This document shows positions 9,620-20,267 of a stretch of 46,488 nt of DNA, in pieces. Position 1 is the first letter of the stretch. Each line of letters begins with the position of its first letter. The position numbers and the translations under genes were made by a program. The stretch lies in assembly GCA_009698805.1 (NCBI GenBank), contig WLPL01000004.1, forward strand, positions 1 through 46,488. The letters are read 5' to 3'. Origin of the DNA: Actinomycetota bacterium. Lineage in GTDB: Bacteria > Actinomycetota > Actinomycetes > Actinomycetales > Microbacteriaceae. The notes under the pieces are model-generated. The model was not told the origin of the DNA and made no database searches. It worked only from the letters and a program-made list of their open reading frames with translations.

Positions 9620-10644
9620 AGCGCGACGAACGCGACCGCAATGAAAGCACTCTCCTTCAGACCCTGACACCGATCAAGGCGTCACTTGACCAGATGCGCA
9701 CCAAGGTTGACGAGCTCGAGACCCAGCGCAACACTCAGTACGGGTCAATTAAGCAGCAACTGGAAGAGTCGATCCGAACCTCTGCGTCCCTAGGGAAACA
9801 GACCGAGACCCTAGCAAAGGCCATGAGTGACAACCAGATGCGTGGCGTCTGGGGTGAGACCCAACTTCGGCGCCTTATTGAAGAAGCCGGGCTAATCAAC
9901 ATTGCTGACTTCATCGAACAACAGGGGGTCGAAGGCGGCAGCAAGCGACCAGACGTGACCATTCTTTTGCCTGGCAACAAGCAGATTCTCATCGACTCCA
10001 AGGTGCCGTTCGATGCCTACATGGAGGCATCGGCCATCAGCGACCTGGGTTCGCCAGAAGAACTCGCAAGACGAGACGCCCTTCTGAAGAAGCACAGCGA
10101 TGCCGTGAAGAGCCACATCAAGGCTTTGGGCGACAAGAAGTATTGGGAGTCTTACGCCGATGCAGCTCCATTCGTCATCGCCTTTATTCCTTCCGAGTCT
10201 CTCTTATCAGCTGCGTTGCAGGCCGACCCTTCGTTGTTGGACTATTCGTTCAAACAGGGTGTGGCTATTGCCTCGCCGGTCAGTCTGTTCTCTGTACTGA
10301 AGACCATCACGTTCATCTGGCAGCAAGAAGCTAACGAGAAGGCACTGGCCAACGTGATCAAGCTGGGCAAGGACCTCTACGCCCGCATCGCGGTGGTCGC
10401 GAAGCACGCGAGCGCCCTTGGCAAGTCGCTTGACGGCGCCGTTGGCAACTACAACAAGTTCGCTAGCTCGCTCGAGCGCAACCTTCTGACAACGGCTCGC
10501 GAGGCAAACGCAATCGACGCCACCCAATTTGGCCAGACCGAGATACCGCAAATCGGCGGATTGGTTGAGAACACGACCATTTTCACCAAGCCCGAACTCG
10601 AGGCCTCAGCCATCGATGCGGAGATTGTGGAAGACGAGGAATAG
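9466..10644 (+). CDS. rmuC: DNA recombination protein RmuC
   Basis: MDFFTYLIVGIIVGSVLGFFIGK TM; GVWGETQLRRLIEEAGLINIADFIEQ...RPDVTILLPGNKQILIDSKVPFDAY RmuC core; ATG at 9466 preferred over the TTG at 9460. Confidence 0.93.
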   Translation: MDFFTYLIVGIIVGSVLGFFIGKSRVKTVASDDSAVRLLNEQLAEAKRERLERDERDRNESTLLQTLTPIKASLDQMRTKVDELETQRNTQYGSIKQQLEESIRTSASLGKQTETLAKAMSDNQMRGVWGETQLRRLIEEAGLINIADFIEQQGVEGGSKRPDVTILLPGNKQILIDSKVPFDAYMEASAISDLGSPEELARRDALLKKHSDAVKSHIKALGDKKYWESYADAAPFVIAFIPSESLLSAALQADPSLLDYSFKQGVAIASPVSLFSVLKTITFIWQQEANEKALANVIKLGKDLYARIAVVAKHASALGKSLDGAVGNYNKFASSLERNLLTTAREANAIDATQFGQTEIPQIGGLVENTTIFTKPELEASAIDAEIVEDEE

Positions 10645-10722
10645 CCCCTGCGGTTATACTTTTGATGTGCTGGACGATGTAGTCCGGAGTCAAAATCCAC
10701 TAACGCCGCACAGGGAGAACGC

Positions 10723-11742
10723 ATGACTGGGTCGCCCATCGTCACACTCACTCCAGCCCCTACACTCGACCGAACCTACTTCGTTCACAACCTCGATGAA
10801 GGTGGCGTGAACCGAGCAGACTCGGTTGCCGAAGAGCTCGCTGGTAAGGGAATCAACGTAGCTCGCGGGCTACACCTTGCAGGTTTCCAGGCTCCTGGCG
10901 TCGTACCAATTGGTAATGCCGACCCAGGTGTGCTCGACCGCACTCACTCTTCAAGCTTCTTGATTCCGCTCTGGGTCGAAGGCACTCTTCGCGTCTCAAC
11001 CACAATCGTCGAGAAAGATGGCCCGACCACAAAGGTCAACGAGGCTCCTCGGCCGCTATCTGAAGAAGACTGGAAGTCGGTTGTGGCACTGACAGTCGCG
11101 ACAGTCAAAGAGAACAATGCCAAGTGGTTGGTGATCGCTGGCGCTCTTCCGGTTTACAAATCTGGTGGTAGCTATGTAGACCTTGAGCCTATATTCACGG
11201 CTATGAAAGACATGGGCGTTCGCGTGGCGCTAGACACCTCTGGTGAGCCACTGAACTACTGGGCTCGCCGCGGTTTGGCTGCTGTGATCAAGCCGAACGC
11301 CGAAGAACTGGCATCCGCCGTTGGCCGAACTCTGAAAACCGTTGGCGACGTTATTGACGCCGCCCGTCAACTCTGCGAGCACGGAATCGAATGCGTCCTC
11401 GCTTCTCTTGGCGCCGACGGCATGATTGCCGTTACTAGAACGCAGCAGTGGGCCGCCCGCACACCACCTGTCAAGGTAATCAACACAGTTGGCGCCGGCG
11501 ATGCAACAATGGCGGGGTTCCTTTCTGCCGTTGCCGCCGACACTCGCCCAGCAGCTGCCGACGACATCGGTTATGACGTTCCTAAGGGTGTTGGCACGGC
11601 TGTTCAGTGGGGCGCTATCGCAGTGACCCAGCCTTCGTCCGGCCTCGAAAACCTAGATGGCATGCCATCGTCTTCGGTCACCTCAGAGCCAGATCGCTCG
11701 GCGCTACTAGAAGAGCCGGCAGTCTTTCAGCACAACCATTAG
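10723..11742 (+). CDS. PfkB-family hexose kinase (1-phosphofructokinase / 6-phosphofructokinase-like)
   Basis: TLTPAPTLDRTYFV, GKGINVARGL, NTVGAGDATMAGFL pfkB signature; SD AGGGAG. Confidence 0.9.
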   Translation: MTGSPIVTLTPAPTLDRTYFVHNLDEGGVNRADSVAEELAGKGINVARGLHLAGFQAPGVVPIGNADPGVLDRTHSSSFLIPLWVEGTLRVSTTIVEKDGPTTKVNEAPRPLSEEDWKSVVALTVATVKENNAKWLVIAGALPVYKSGGSYVDLEPIFTAMKDMGVRVALDTSGEPLNYWARRGLAAVIKPNAEELASAVGRTLKTVGDVIDAARQLCEHGIECVLASLGADGMIAVTRTQQWAARTPPVKVINTVGAGDATMAGFLSAVAADTRPAAADDIGYDVPKGVGTAVQWGAIAVTQPSSGLENLDGMPSSSVTSEPDRSALLEEPAVFQHNH

Positions 11743-12689
11743 CCTTCGACGCTAAGGTCTACTCGACGGATATCGGGTAGATCGCTGTCGATAATCAGGC
11801 TCTGGATAACCGCTTTCTCGCCATCCGTGCGAACTCCATCGACAAGCGGTGAATCGGTAATGCCGGTCATCACGAAAATCTGTCGATCACCGGAGACTAG
11901 ATCTTCGAGTTCAAGTTTTTTGCTAATCGGTAGCCCGGCCATCAACGCTCGCTCGATCTCGTCGGGAGTTTGAGGTGCGAGGACGCCCTGCATGAAGCCT
12001 CTAAGCGCCCGGATAGCGCAGGCGGTGACAACTCCCTCAGGTGCACCGCCCACTCCAAGAAGGAGATCGATTCCGGTGCCGATAATTGCTGCCGCAACTG
12101 CGTGCGCAATGTCACCTTCTTCGAACCTCACCCATGTTGCACCGGTGGCCTCGACATCTTTGATCACCTGAGCGTTGCGGGGTTTGTTGATTACCGCGAC
12201 CGAGATGTCTTCGACCTCACGTCCGGTGGCTTTAGCTAGTAGCCGAATGTTTTGCTCAACCGAGTAGTCGATGTCGAGAAGCCCAACGCCAACTGGCCCA
12301 CTGACAATCTTTTTCATGTAGTAAACCTCGTGGCAATCGAGCATTGTGCCTCGTGGTGAAGCGGCAATTACCGAGACAGCACCGGGCACGCCGAGCGCCG
12401 CCAGTTTGGTTCCATCTACGGGATCAACCGCGATGTCCCAGTCGGCCGTTTCATTCAGGCCGAGCTTTTCGCCGTTGAATAGCATCGGGGCATCATCTTT
12501 TTCACCCTCACCGATCACCACGACTCCACCGATTTCGGCAAGGTTGAGCGAATAGCGCATCGCGTCGACGGCGGCCTTGTCGAGTGCGTCCTTGTCGCCG
12601 ACGCCTACCAACGGCCAGCAGTTACTCACCGCGGCAAGTGTTGCGGCAAGTAAATCTAGGGTCGGCTGTTCGGCGTCTGCGAGGCTCAT
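11739..12689 (-). CDS. glpX: Class II fructose-1,6-bisphosphatase
   Basis: GVGDKDALDKAAVDAMR, VIGEGEKDDAPMLFNGE, DPVDGTKLAALGVPGAVSVIAAS. Confidence 0.96.
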   Translation of the reverse strand: MSLADAEQPTLDLLAATLAAVSNCWPLVGVGDKDALDKAAVDAMRYSLNLAEIGGVVVIGEGEKDDAPMLFNGEKLGLNETADWDIAVDPVDGTKLAALGVPGAVSVIAASPRGTMLDCHEVYYMKKIVSGPVGVGLLDIDYSVEQNIRLLAKATGREVEDISVAVINKPRNAQVIKDVEATGATWVRFEEGDIAHAVAAAIIGTGIDLLLGVGGAPEGVVTACAIRALRGFMQGVLAPQTPDEIERALMAGLPISKKLELEDLVSGDRQIFVMTGITDSPLVDGVRTDGEKAVIQSLIIDSDLPDIRRVDLSVEG

Positions 12690-12740
12690 GTTGGTAACAT
12701 TCTAGGTAACCCCCAACGAAGAGTCCCTAGGAGTAGTGGC

Positions 12741-13766
12741 ATGCCAGTAGCAACACCTGATCAGTATCTTGAAATGCTTGATCGCGCCAAGCAGGGTGGC
12801 TTTGCCTACCCAGCCATCAACGTCTCTTCATCACAGACCCTAAACGCCGCTCTCGCTGGCCTTCAAGCAGCTGGCTCAGACGGCATCATCCAGGTGACCA
12901 CCGGCGGTGGCGACTACTGGTCGGGCCCAACCATCAAGAACATGGCTTCGGGAGCCGCTGCCATGGCAGCCTTCGCTCGTGAGGTTTCGAAGAACTACGG
13001 AATCACCATCGCCCTGCACACCGACCACTGCGCAAAAGACCAGCTCGACAAGCTCGTCAGGCCGCTAATCGAAATTTCGAAGGAGCGTGTTCGCAACGGC
13101 GAGGACGCACTCTTCAACTCACACATGTGGGACGGCTCGGCCGTATCACTGACCGAAAACCTAGAAATCGCCAAAGAGATGCTGAAGCTGACCAGCTCTG
13201 TCGGTTCGGTGCTCGAGGTTGAGATCGGTGTTGTCGGCGGCGAAGAAGACGGCGTTGAAGGCGGCATGGGTGAGCACCTTTACACCACCCCTGAAGACGG
13301 TCTATTGACTGTCGAGGCTCTCGGTCTTGGCGAGAACGGTCGCTACATGGCAGCGCTCACCTTTGGCAACGTCCACGGGGTTTACAAGCCTGGCAACGTG
13401 AAGCTGCGCCCAGAACTCCTTGGCGAGATTCAGAAGGTTGTTGGAGCCAAGTACGGCGTCGACAAGCCTTTCGACCTCGTCTTCCACGGCGGTTCGGGCT
13501 CGACCCCTGAAGAAATCGCCGAGGCGGTTAGCCACGGTGTCATCAAGATGAACATCGACACCGACCTGCAGTACGCATTCACTCGCCCAATAGCGGCTCA
13601 CATGTTCCAGAACTACGACGGTGTGCTCAAAGTCGACGGCGAGGTTGGCAACAAGAAGGCTTACGACCCACGCGCTTGGGGCAAGGTTGGCGAGGCCGGA
13701 ATGTCGGAGCGAGTTGTTGAAGCAGCTCGTGAGCTCGGCTCGGCTGGCAAGTCAAAGACCGCCTAA
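12741..13766 (+). CDS. fbaA: Class II fructose-bisphosphate aldolase
   Basis: AYPAINVSSSQTLNAALAGLQ, LHTDHCAKDQLDKL, FHGGSGSTPEEI, KMNIDTDLQYAFTRP. Confidence 0.96.
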   Translation: MPVATPDQYLEMLDRAKQGGFAYPAINVSSSQTLNAALAGLQAAGSDGIIQVTTGGGDYWSGPTIKNMASGAAAMAAFAREVSKNYGITIALHTDHCAKDQLDKLVRPLIEISKERVRNGEDALFNSHMWDGSAVSLTENLEIAKEMLKLTSSVGSVLEVEIGVVGGEEDGVEGGMGEHLYTTPEDGLLTVEALGLGENGRYMAALTFGNVHGVYKPGNVKLRPELLGEIQKVVGAKYGVDKPFDLVFHGGSGSTPEEIAEAVSHGVIKMNIDTDLQYAFTRPIAAHMFQNYDGVLKVDGEVGNKKAYDPRAWGKVGEAGMSERVVEAARELGSAGKSKTA

Positions 13767-13775
13767 GGAAATCAG

Positions 13776-13985
13776 ATGTCTGCAGGAAGCCCGTTCTATG
13801 AGAATGGGCTTCCTCGCTTTAAAGGGGAATACAAGGACGGCAAAATGCACGGCTACTGGGAGTTTTATCGCAAGGATGGCTCACTTATGCGATCGGGCAC
13901 TTTTGATCTAGACAAGCAAGTCGGGCTTTGGACTACCTACTCGAGAGATGGCCGCGTGGTGAAAGAAACGAACTTTAAAAACTAA
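13776..13985 (+). CDS. MORN-repeat-like / YwqK-like small protein
   Basis: 69 aa; [57 protein letters not shown], two MORN-like repeats. Confidence 0.8.
   Translation: MSAGSPFYENGLPRFKGEYKDGKMHGYWEFYRKDGSLMRSGTFDLDKQVGLWTTYSRDGRVVKETNFKN
13785..13820 (+). terminator. 13-bp stem-loop at the 5' end of the MORN ORF, followed by a weak T-run; candidate fbaA terminator/attenuator
   Basis: ggaagcccgttct-atg-agaatgggcttcc (one G.T pair), then tcgcttt. Confidence 0.45.
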
Positions 13986-14983
13986 CGCTTTTCTTTATTT
14001 TCGGTGTTCTCGCCGGCGGCCTTTAGGTCTTTGCGAAGTTCCTTAGGCAGCGAGAACTGAATGTCCTCTTCGGCGGTCTGAACGATTTCGACATCGCCGA
14101 AGCCGCGATTGGCTAGATCGGCTAGGACGTCTTCGACGAGTTCTTCCGGAACAGATGCGCCAGAAGAGACGCCAACCGTTGCCACGCCCTCGAACCAAGC
14201 GTCTTCCATCTCGCTGGCGAAGTCCACGCGGTAAGAAGCCTTGGCTCCTGCCTGAAGAGCAACCTCAACGAGCCGGACCGTGTTAGATGAGTTTGCCGAA
14301 CCGACCACGATGACGAGATCGCTCTGAGCGCCGACCTTCTTGATGGCAACCTGGCGGTTTTGGGTGGCGTAGCAAATGTCGTCGCTCGGTGGAGCCTGAA
14401 GGGTTGGAAACTTTGCCTTGAGGCGGTTCACGGTTTCCATGGTTTCGTCGACCGACAGGGTGGTTTGCGAGAGCCAAACGAGCTTTTCTGGGTTGCGAAC
14501 CACGACGTTGTCGATGTCTTCGTCTACGACCTGAACAATATCTGGGGCTTCGCCCGCTGTGCCTTCGACCTCTTCGTGGCCTTCGTGGCCGATCAGCAAA
14601 ATGTCGTAATCCTCTTTGGCGAAGCGCTGAACCTCGCGGTGAACCTTGGTGACCAGCGGGCAGGTTGCGTCGATGGTGTTGAGACCACGGGCGTCGGCTG
14701 CGGCGACAACCATCGGCGAGACACCGTGGGCGCTGAATACCAGCGTTGAGCCGATAGGAACCTCGTCGACCTCGTCAACGAAAATTGCGCCTCTAGCCTC
14801 GAGCGAAGAAACGACGTGCTTGTTGTGAACAATCTGCTTGCGAACGTAAACCGGCGAGCCGTAGTGATCCAGTGCCTTTTCGACAGCGATTACCGCGCGA
14901 TCGACGCCGGCGCAGTAGCCTCGCGGAGACGCGAGAAGGACGCGGCCTTGTCGGTCGCTCGGGTTACCATTGTTCTCAGCCAC
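13982..14983 (-). CDS. ispH: 4-hydroxy-3-methylbut-2-enyl diphosphate reductase
   Basis: [66 protein letters not shown] start with TAGAAT at -12..-7. Confidence 0.97.
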   Translation of the reverse strand: MAENNGNPSDRQGRVLLASPRGYCAGVDRAVIAVEKALDHYGSPVYVRKQIVHNKHVVSSLEARGAIFVDEVDEVPIGSTLVFSAHGVSPMVVAAADARGLNTIDATCPLVTKVHREVQRFAKEDYDILLIGHEGHEEVEGTAGEAPDIVQVVDEDIDNVVVRNPEKLVWLSQTTLSVDETMETVNRLKAKFPTLQAPPSDDICYATQNRQVAIKKVGAQSDLVIVVGSANSSNTVRLVEVALQAGAKASYRVDFASEMEDAWFEGVATVGVSSGASVPEELVEDVLADLANRGFGDVEIVQTAEEDIQFSLPKELRKDLKAAGENTENKEKR

Positions 14984-15009
14984 AAGGCAATTCTAAGCGG
15001 GGCAGACCA

Positions 15010-16221
15010 ATGACAGAGCAGGCGCTTGCAGGTGAAGACCGGCCGTATTCGGTTCGCGAGTTTTCAGAGCGCGTAGCCACCGCGATTCGCAAGTGGCCAA
15101 CCGCCTACGTTGAGGGCGAACTTGTACGATTCAAGCCGAATTACTCGGGCCACGTCTACCCGGCACTAAAAGACCTCGACGGCGCTTCGAGCATCGAACT
15201 CGTGATTTTTGCGGGAGTTTTGAACGCCACCACCGATTCATTTGCCGACGGCGACCGCGTCATCGTCTCTGGCCAGATGGACTACTACGTTCCCAACGGC
15301 AAGCTTTCGCTCAAGGTGACCAGCATTCGCAAGGTTGGCTTGGGCGATCTGCTGGCCAAACTAGAGCAGCTCAAGCAAAAACTCATCGCCGAGGGCGTAA
15401 TCGATGCCTCCAAGCGCCAGCCGCTACCGTTCCTACCGCGCAAGGTCGGCCTAATCACCGGCAAAAACTCGGACGCCGAAAAGGACGTCCTAGAAAACGC
15501 TCGCCTTCGTTGGCCCGGCGTCCAGTTCGAAATCATCAACACCCCGGTTCAGGGCGAAGCCGCTCCCCCTGCCGTGATCAAGGCGATTCAGACCCTGGAC
15601 GCCGACCCAGAGGTCGATGTCATCATCATCGCGCGCGGTGGCGGTGCCTTCTTAGACCTGATCGTGTTTAGCGACGAAGCGCTGGTTCGTGCGGCGGCTG
15701 CGGCCAAGACCCCGATCGTCTCGGCCATCGGCCACGAAAACGACAGCCCGCTACTCGACCTAGTCGCCGACCTTCGCGCCTCAACACCGACCGACGCCGC
15801 TAAGCGAGTCGTGCCAGATGTTGCGCAAGAGCGAGCTGGCATCGAAGACGCCCTGGCTCGCATGGTGAACCGCATCGCGTTCTTCATTCACAACCAGAGC
15901 AACCTGATCATCCAGATTCGCACCCGGCCGATCATGGCGAACCCGTTTGGTTTCATCGACGAGAAGACCGGTGAACTCGAGCGAGCGGTAGACGAACTTC
16001 GCGGCGAACTGGTTCTGCAGCTCGACCGAGCCGAGGCGAAACTCGAGGCCGATCGCGGAGTGCTTCGCTCGCTGTCTCCTCAGGGAGTCCTAGATCGAGG
16101 CTATTCGGTGGTTCGTGACGAAGCCGGCCGCGTGATTCAAGACCCCGCCAAAGTGAAACCTAAGCAAAAACTGAACATTCGACTCGCCAAGGGCGAGCTC
16201 GAAGCCACCGCAAACGATTAA
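15010..16221 (+). CDS. xseA: Exodeoxyribonuclease VII large subunit
   Basis: YSVREFSERVATAIRKWPTAYVEGELV, GLITGKNSDAEKDVLENARLRWPGVQFEI, RGGGAFLDLIVFSDEAL; ATG at 15010 chosen because the upstream 46 codons of the ORF are antisense to ispH. Confidence 0.95.
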   Translation: MTEQALAGEDRPYSVREFSERVATAIRKWPTAYVEGELVRFKPNYSGHVYPALKDLDGASSIELVIFAGVLNATTDSFADGDRVIVSGQMDYYVPNGKLSLKVTSIRKVGLGDLLAKLEQLKQKLIAEGVIDASKRQPLPFLPRKVGLITGKNSDAEKDVLENARLRWPGVQFEIINTPVQGEAAPPAVIKAIQTLDADPEVDVIIIARGGGAFLDLIVFSDEALVRAAAAAKTPIVSAIGHENDSPLLDLVADLRASTPTDAAKRVVPDVAQERAGIEDALARMVNRIAFFIHNQSNLIIQIRTRPIMANPFGFIDEKTGELERAVDELRGELVLQLDRAEAKLEADRGVLRSLSPQGVLDRGYSVVRDEAGRVIQDPAKVKPKQKLNIRLAKGELEATAND

Positions 16222-16233
16222 ACTGGAGAGCAA

Positions 16234-16449
16234 ATGGCCGAGAAAAAGAACGACATCGCAGAGCTTAGCTACGAGCAGGCTCGCGACGAGCTGACCCGTG
16301 TTCTGAACGAACTCGAGGCCGGCAGCGTGACGCTCGAAGAGAGCATGACCCTGTGGCAGCGCGGCGAAGCCCTCGCCAAGCACTGCGAGGCGCTGCTTTC
16401 GGGCGCCCGCGCCAAGATCGAAAAAACCCTCAAGGAAACCTCCGAGTGA
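16234..16449 (+). CDS. xseB: Exodeoxyribonuclease VII small subunit
   Basis: LSYEQARDELTRVLNELEAGSVTLEESMTLWQRGEALAKHCEALL. Confidence 0.96.
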   Translation: MAEKKNDIAELSYEQARDELTRVLNELEAGSVTLEESMTLWQRGEALAKHCEALLSGARAKIEKTLKETSE

Positions 16450-17027
16450 GTGACGCAGCAGCGCAGCGCCGAGCTAGACAAACAGTCATAAACCTCGCCC
16501 TGTCGTTGCTGGCAACCCTAGGACTTGTCCTAGCCATCGTTTTGATGGTTCCGAGAGACGACACCAGCAAGATTCAGCACGTCGATGTCGTGAGTATCGC
16601 CAAACAAGCAGCCATTACTTCCAACGAGATCATCGTCACCCCCGACCTGCCGGCCGGTTGGTGGTCAAACCACGCTGAGTGGAACGATGGCACTACCGAT
16701 GCGGTGCCGACCTTTGAAGCCGGTTTCGTAAGCCCAACCAACCAATACGTCGGTCTGATCGAGGCCTTCCACGCAAACCCAACCTGGTTGGCGCTAAAAC
16801 TTCAGGGCACCAAGCTCACCGGTGCAATACCCGTTGGTTACCGGACCTGGGACATCTACACCTCAGAAACGGTCCACGACCCCGCAAAGAGCATGGACTA
16901 CATTGCGGTCATGACAGTGAACAGAGACGACTTCGTGCTGCTCTACGGAACCGCGACCAAGACCGAATTCGAATACCTTGCAACGTCCATCGACTTCAAG
17001 CTGCAGAAGGTGAAACCAAATGACTAA
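16446..17027 (+). CDS. DUF4245 domain-containing membrane protein
   Basis: GTG at 16446 overlapping the xseB stop (GTGA); N-terminal TM; LPAGWWSNHAEWNDGTTDAVPTFEAGFVSPTNQYVGLIEAF..; conserved neighbour of xseB. Confidence 0.88.
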   Translation: MSDAAAQRRARQTVINLALSLLATLGLVLAIVLMVPRDDTSKIQHVDVVSIAKQAAITSNEIIVTPDLPAGWWSNHAEWNDGTTDAVPTFEAGFVSPTNQYVGLIEAFHANPTWLALKLQGTKLTGAIPVGYRTWDIYTSETVHDPAKSMDYIAVMTVNRDDFVLLYGTATKTEFEYLATSIDFKLQKVKPND

Positions 17028-17646
17028 TCAGAGACCTCAAACCCCGCGCGAAGCCTGGACAGCGCTGCAAGCCGGAAATCGTCGTTTTGTGAACGAAAGT
17101 CGCGAACACCCAAACCAGGACGCCGACCGCAGAACCGCCATTGCCGAGCAACAAAAACCTTTCGCGGCACTTTTCGGCTGCTCAGACAGCCGCCTCAGCG
17201 CCGAGATCATCTTCGACGTCGGTCTAGGTGATCTTTTTGTAGTTCGCAACGCCGGTCAGGTCCTAGCCGAAACCATCATTGGCTCGCTCGAATACAGCGT
17301 CGAAGTTCTCGGCACCCCGCTGATCCTCGTGCTCGGCCACGACAACTGCGGAGCGATCCAGGCAACCATCAACTCGACCGAGGGAACGTTGGTTTCGCAG
17401 GGTGAGTTCATCCACAACCTGGTCTCGCGGATCCAGCCAACCGTCGAGCAAGCTAACCGCGATGGCAAGTTCGACATCGACGACATCACCGAACTTCATA
17501 TCCAAGACACCATCAGCGAACTACTCGGTCGCTCTACCCTGCTGGCCAACGCCGTAAAGGCGGGTAAATTGGGTGTCGTCGGCGCAAACTACCGACTGAC
17601 TTTGGGCGAAATTCACCCGATAGTAATAATCGGCGACATCAACTAG
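17020..17646 (+). CDS. Beta-class carbonic anhydrase
   Basis: [43 protein letters not shown] zinc ligands C/D/H/C. Confidence 0.95.
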   Translation: MTNQRPQTPREAWTALQAGNRRFVNESREHPNQDADRRTAIAEQQKPFAALFGCSDSRLSAEIIFDVGLGDLFVVRNAGQVLAETIIGSLEYSVEVLGTPLILVLGHDNCGAIQATINSTEGTLVSQGEFIHNLVSRIQPTVEQANRDGKFDIDDITELHIQDTISELLGRSTLLANAVKAGKLGVVGANYRLTLGEIHPIVIIGDIN

Positions 17647-17663
17647 TTCCGAAAGGTTTCAAA

Positions 17664-19052
17664 GTGGAATATCGCATCGAACACGACACCATGGGCGAGG
17701 TCAAAGTACCCGCAAACGCCCTGTACAGCGCCCAAACCCAGCGTGCGGTCGAGAACTTTCCGATCAGTGGAACAACCCTTGAGCGCGCTCACATCGCCGC
17801 TCTGGCCCGGATTAAGAAGGCAGCCGCTCACGCCAACGCAACTCTGGGCGTACTAGACGGCAAAATCGCCGAAGCCATCTCGAAAGCAGCCGATTCGGTA
17901 GCTGCCGGCAACCACGACGGCGAGTTCCCGGTCGACATCTTCCAGACCGGTTCTGGCACATCTTCGAACATGAACATGAACGAGGTTCTGGCCAACCTGG
18001 CAAGCAAGATTCTCGGCTCGGAGGTTCACCCGAACGACCACGTAAACGCCAGTCAGTCTTCGAACGACGTGTTCCCAACCAGCGTCCACGTTGCCGTCAC
18101 CGCGGCATTGATTCACGACCTACTACCTGCCCTCGATCACCTGGCCAAGGCGCTCGAAGAAAAGGCTGAGCTCTGGAAGTCGGTTGTCAAAGCCGGTCGC
18201 ACCCACCTCATGGACGCCACCCCGGTCACCCTGGGTCAGGAATTTGGCGGATACGCAGCCCAGATTCGCTACGCAATTGAACGAGTCGAGAGCACCATTG
18301 GCCGAGTTGCCGAGGTTCCACTTGGTGGAACAGCCGTTGGCACGGGAATCAACACTCCTAAAGGATTCCCGCAAGAGGTTATTCGCCTACTCGCCAAAGA
18401 AACCGGACTGCCGATCACCGAAGCTCGCAACCACTTCGAAGCTCAGGGTGCGCGCGATGCCCTAGTCGAGGCGTCCGGCGCCCTGCGCGTCCTGGCCGTC
18501 AGCCTGACCAAGATCAACAACGACCTCCGCTGGATGGGCTCAGGCCCTAACGCCGGCCTTGGCGAACTGAATATCCCCGACCTCCAGCCAGGCTCGAGCA
18601 TCATGCCCGGCAAGGTCAACCCGGTTATTCCTGAAGCCGTCATGATGGTCTGTGCCAGAGTTATCGGCAACGACTCAACGGTGGCTTGGGCCGGTGCGTC
18701 AGGCAACTTTGAACTCAACGTGGCGATCCCGGTCATGGGCAACGCACTGCTTGAAAGCATTCGACTTCTCAGCAACTCTCTGCGACTACTGGCCGACAAG
18801 ACCGTCAAGGGCCTCGAAGCCAACGTCGAGCGCTCTCTAGCGCTTGCCGAGTCGAGCCCAAGCATCGTCACCCCGCTCAACAAGTACATCGGCTACGAAG
18901 CGGCAGCCAAGATCGCCAAGCACGCCGTCAAGAAGGGTCTAACCGTTCGCGAAGCAACCATCGAGCTCGGCTATGTAGACGGCGAAAAGCTGACCATGGA
19001 GCAGCTCGACAAGGCACTCAACGTGCTATCGATGACCAAACCTGCGGAATAA
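17664..19052 (+). CDS. fumC: Class II fumarate hydratase
   Basis: [66 protein letters not shown] signature. Confidence 0.97.
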   Translation: MEYRIEHDTMGEVKVPANALYSAQTQRAVENFPISGTTLERAHIAALARIKKAAAHANATLGVLDGKIAEAISKAADSVAAGNHDGEFPVDIFQTGSGTSSNMNMNEVLANLASKILGSEVHPNDHVNASQSSNDVFPTSVHVAVTAALIHDLLPALDHLAKALEEKAELWKSVVKAGRTHLMDATPVTLGQEFGGYAAQIRYAIERVESTIGRVAEVPLGGTAVGTGINTPKGFPQEVIRLLAKETGLPITEARNHFEAQGARDALVEASGALRVLAVSLTKINNDLRWMGSGPNAGLGELNIPDLQPGSSIMPGKVNPVIPEAVMMVCARVIGNDSTVAWAGASGNFELNVAIPVMGNALLESIRLLSNSLRLLADKTVKGLEANVERSLALAESSPSIVTPLNKYIGYEAAAKIAKHAVKKGLTVREATIELGYVDGEKLTMEQLDKALNVLSMTKPAE

Positions 19053-19476
19053 CCGCCGCCCAAAAGCCCATTAAAAGAAACGGCCCGAGCGCAATTGTGC
19101 TTGAGGCCGTTATCTTTTGCATCGCCATTCGCACCAGGACGAATGCCCCCGCAAGCGCAAAGGTCGCGCCGAGCGCTAATGCCAGTAGTTCCCAACCAAA
19201 CCAACCAAGTGTGAGGCCAATGGGAACGAGAAGTTTTACGTCACCCATGCCAATCCAGCCTTTGAAGCTCAACCCAGTACCTATGGCAAACAAAGCTCCC
19301 CCACAAATAAGAGCAACTCCCACCCTTTGCCACTCGTTTGCGAGTAGGAGGCCAAGAAGGGTCACCCCTATCGCTGGAAGAGTGATCTTGTTTGGCAGCC
19401 GGCGCTCACGGACGTCGATTATGGCTAATGGAATCGAAAAAATCGCGAGGTAGGCAGCGCCGAGCAGCTCAAACAT
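19018..19476 (-). CDS. A24-family prepilin peptidase
   Basis: [18 protein letters not shown] and [17 protein letters not shown] (GxGDxK catalytic Asp motif); TAGCCT at -12..-7. Confidence 0.9.
   Translation of the reverse strand: MFELLGAAYLAIFSIPLAIIDVRERRLPNKITLPAIGVTLLGLLLANEWQRVGVALICGGALFAIGTGLSFKGWIGMGDVKLLVPIGLTLGWFGWELLALALGATFALAGAFVLVRMAMQKITASSTIALGPFLLMGFWAAVIPQVWSSIAR
19079..19115 (+). terminator. Candidate fumC terminator embedded in the convergent prepilin peptidase gene
   Basis: aacggcc (19079-19085) pairs ggccgtt (19105-19111), followed by atctttt. Confidence 0.45.
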
Positions 19477-19527
19477 TTGGCAAGGCTAAGCGCGAAGACC
19501 ACAGCCCAGATAAGTTATCCCCAGCTA

Positions 19528-19917
19528 CTAATTTAAGAATGCGGCTTGTGTCGGCAAATTGCGCCAAACCACAAAAGCAATAATCAGCGCAAGGAGAATG
19601 GAGATAAGGATTATGTGAGTGCGCTTACCGGGCTTCGCCTTGGCGATTAGGTAATAGGCGATTGCTAGCAGTGGGCTGAGGCTGAGTAACTGGTTGTAGT
19701 TCCAGGCGGCAACGAAGTCGCCGTGCAACAGCGACGCTAACCAGCGTTGACCGCCGCAACCCGGGCAATAGATACCTGTCGTCGAGTGGATCGGGCACTT
19801 GAGCCAGAGTTGATTTGGAACGAGCTCGACGTAGGCGACGGCTAGGCCGGCGAGCGCTAGAACTCCTGCGACCTTGGTTTTGGTAAGTGCTTTAGGCTGC
19901 GTCACCGACGCGCTCAT
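19528..19917 (-). CDS. DUF2752 domain-containing membrane protein
   Basis: CPIHSTTGIYCPGCGGQRWLASLLHGDFVAAWNYNQLLSLSPL is the DUF2752 motif. Confidence 0.92.
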   Translation of the reverse strand: MSASVTQPKALTKTKVAGVLALAGLAVAYVELVPNQLWLKCPIHSTTGIYCPGCGGQRWLASLLHGDFVAAWNYNQLLSLSPLLAIAYYLIAKAKPGKRTHIILISILLALIIAFVVWRNLPTQAAFLN

Positions 19918-20263
19918 ACATCTTTGCCATGACGACCCACTTACCGTCTAGGTAGACGATGTTTAGGTAGTCCTGCATGACTGCCCCGAACATTTCTAGC
20001 TGGACGCGAACAAGGGCGAGGGTGTCGGAGATCTGATCGATCATCAAAACCTGATCGCGTCGGGTGTTGCCGAGCTCTTTAGGCGACTGCCTGTTTGCTA
20101 CCTGCTCGCGATAGACCACGTATGGGCGAAGAACCAACTCGCCGCCCTGTGCGCTGTATAGGCAGCAGCTCGGATGAAAGACACGGTCGAACAGCTCCAT
20201 GTCTTGCGCGTGAATGACTTCGAAGTAGTCATCGATCAGGTTCTGAATCTCTGCGTTCGTCAT
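19892..20263 (-). CDS. NTF2-like/SnoaL-like (lumazine-binding type) small protein
   Basis: MTNAEIQNLIDDYFEVIHAQDMELFDRVFHPSCCLYSAQGGELVLRPYVVYREQVANRQSP. Confidence 0.8.
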   Translation of the reverse strand: MTNAEIQNLIDDYFEVIHAQDMELFDRVFHPSCCLYSAQGGELVLRPYVVYREQVANRQSPKELGNTRRDQVLMIDQISDTLALVRVQLEMFGAVMQDYLNIVYLDGKWVVMAKMYERVGDAA

Positions 20264-20267
20264 GAGA

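Noticed and set aside
14872-15009. N-terminal extension of the xseA ORF
   Set aside because: Arg-rich sequence antisense to ispH; ATG 15010 matches the XseA N-terminus.
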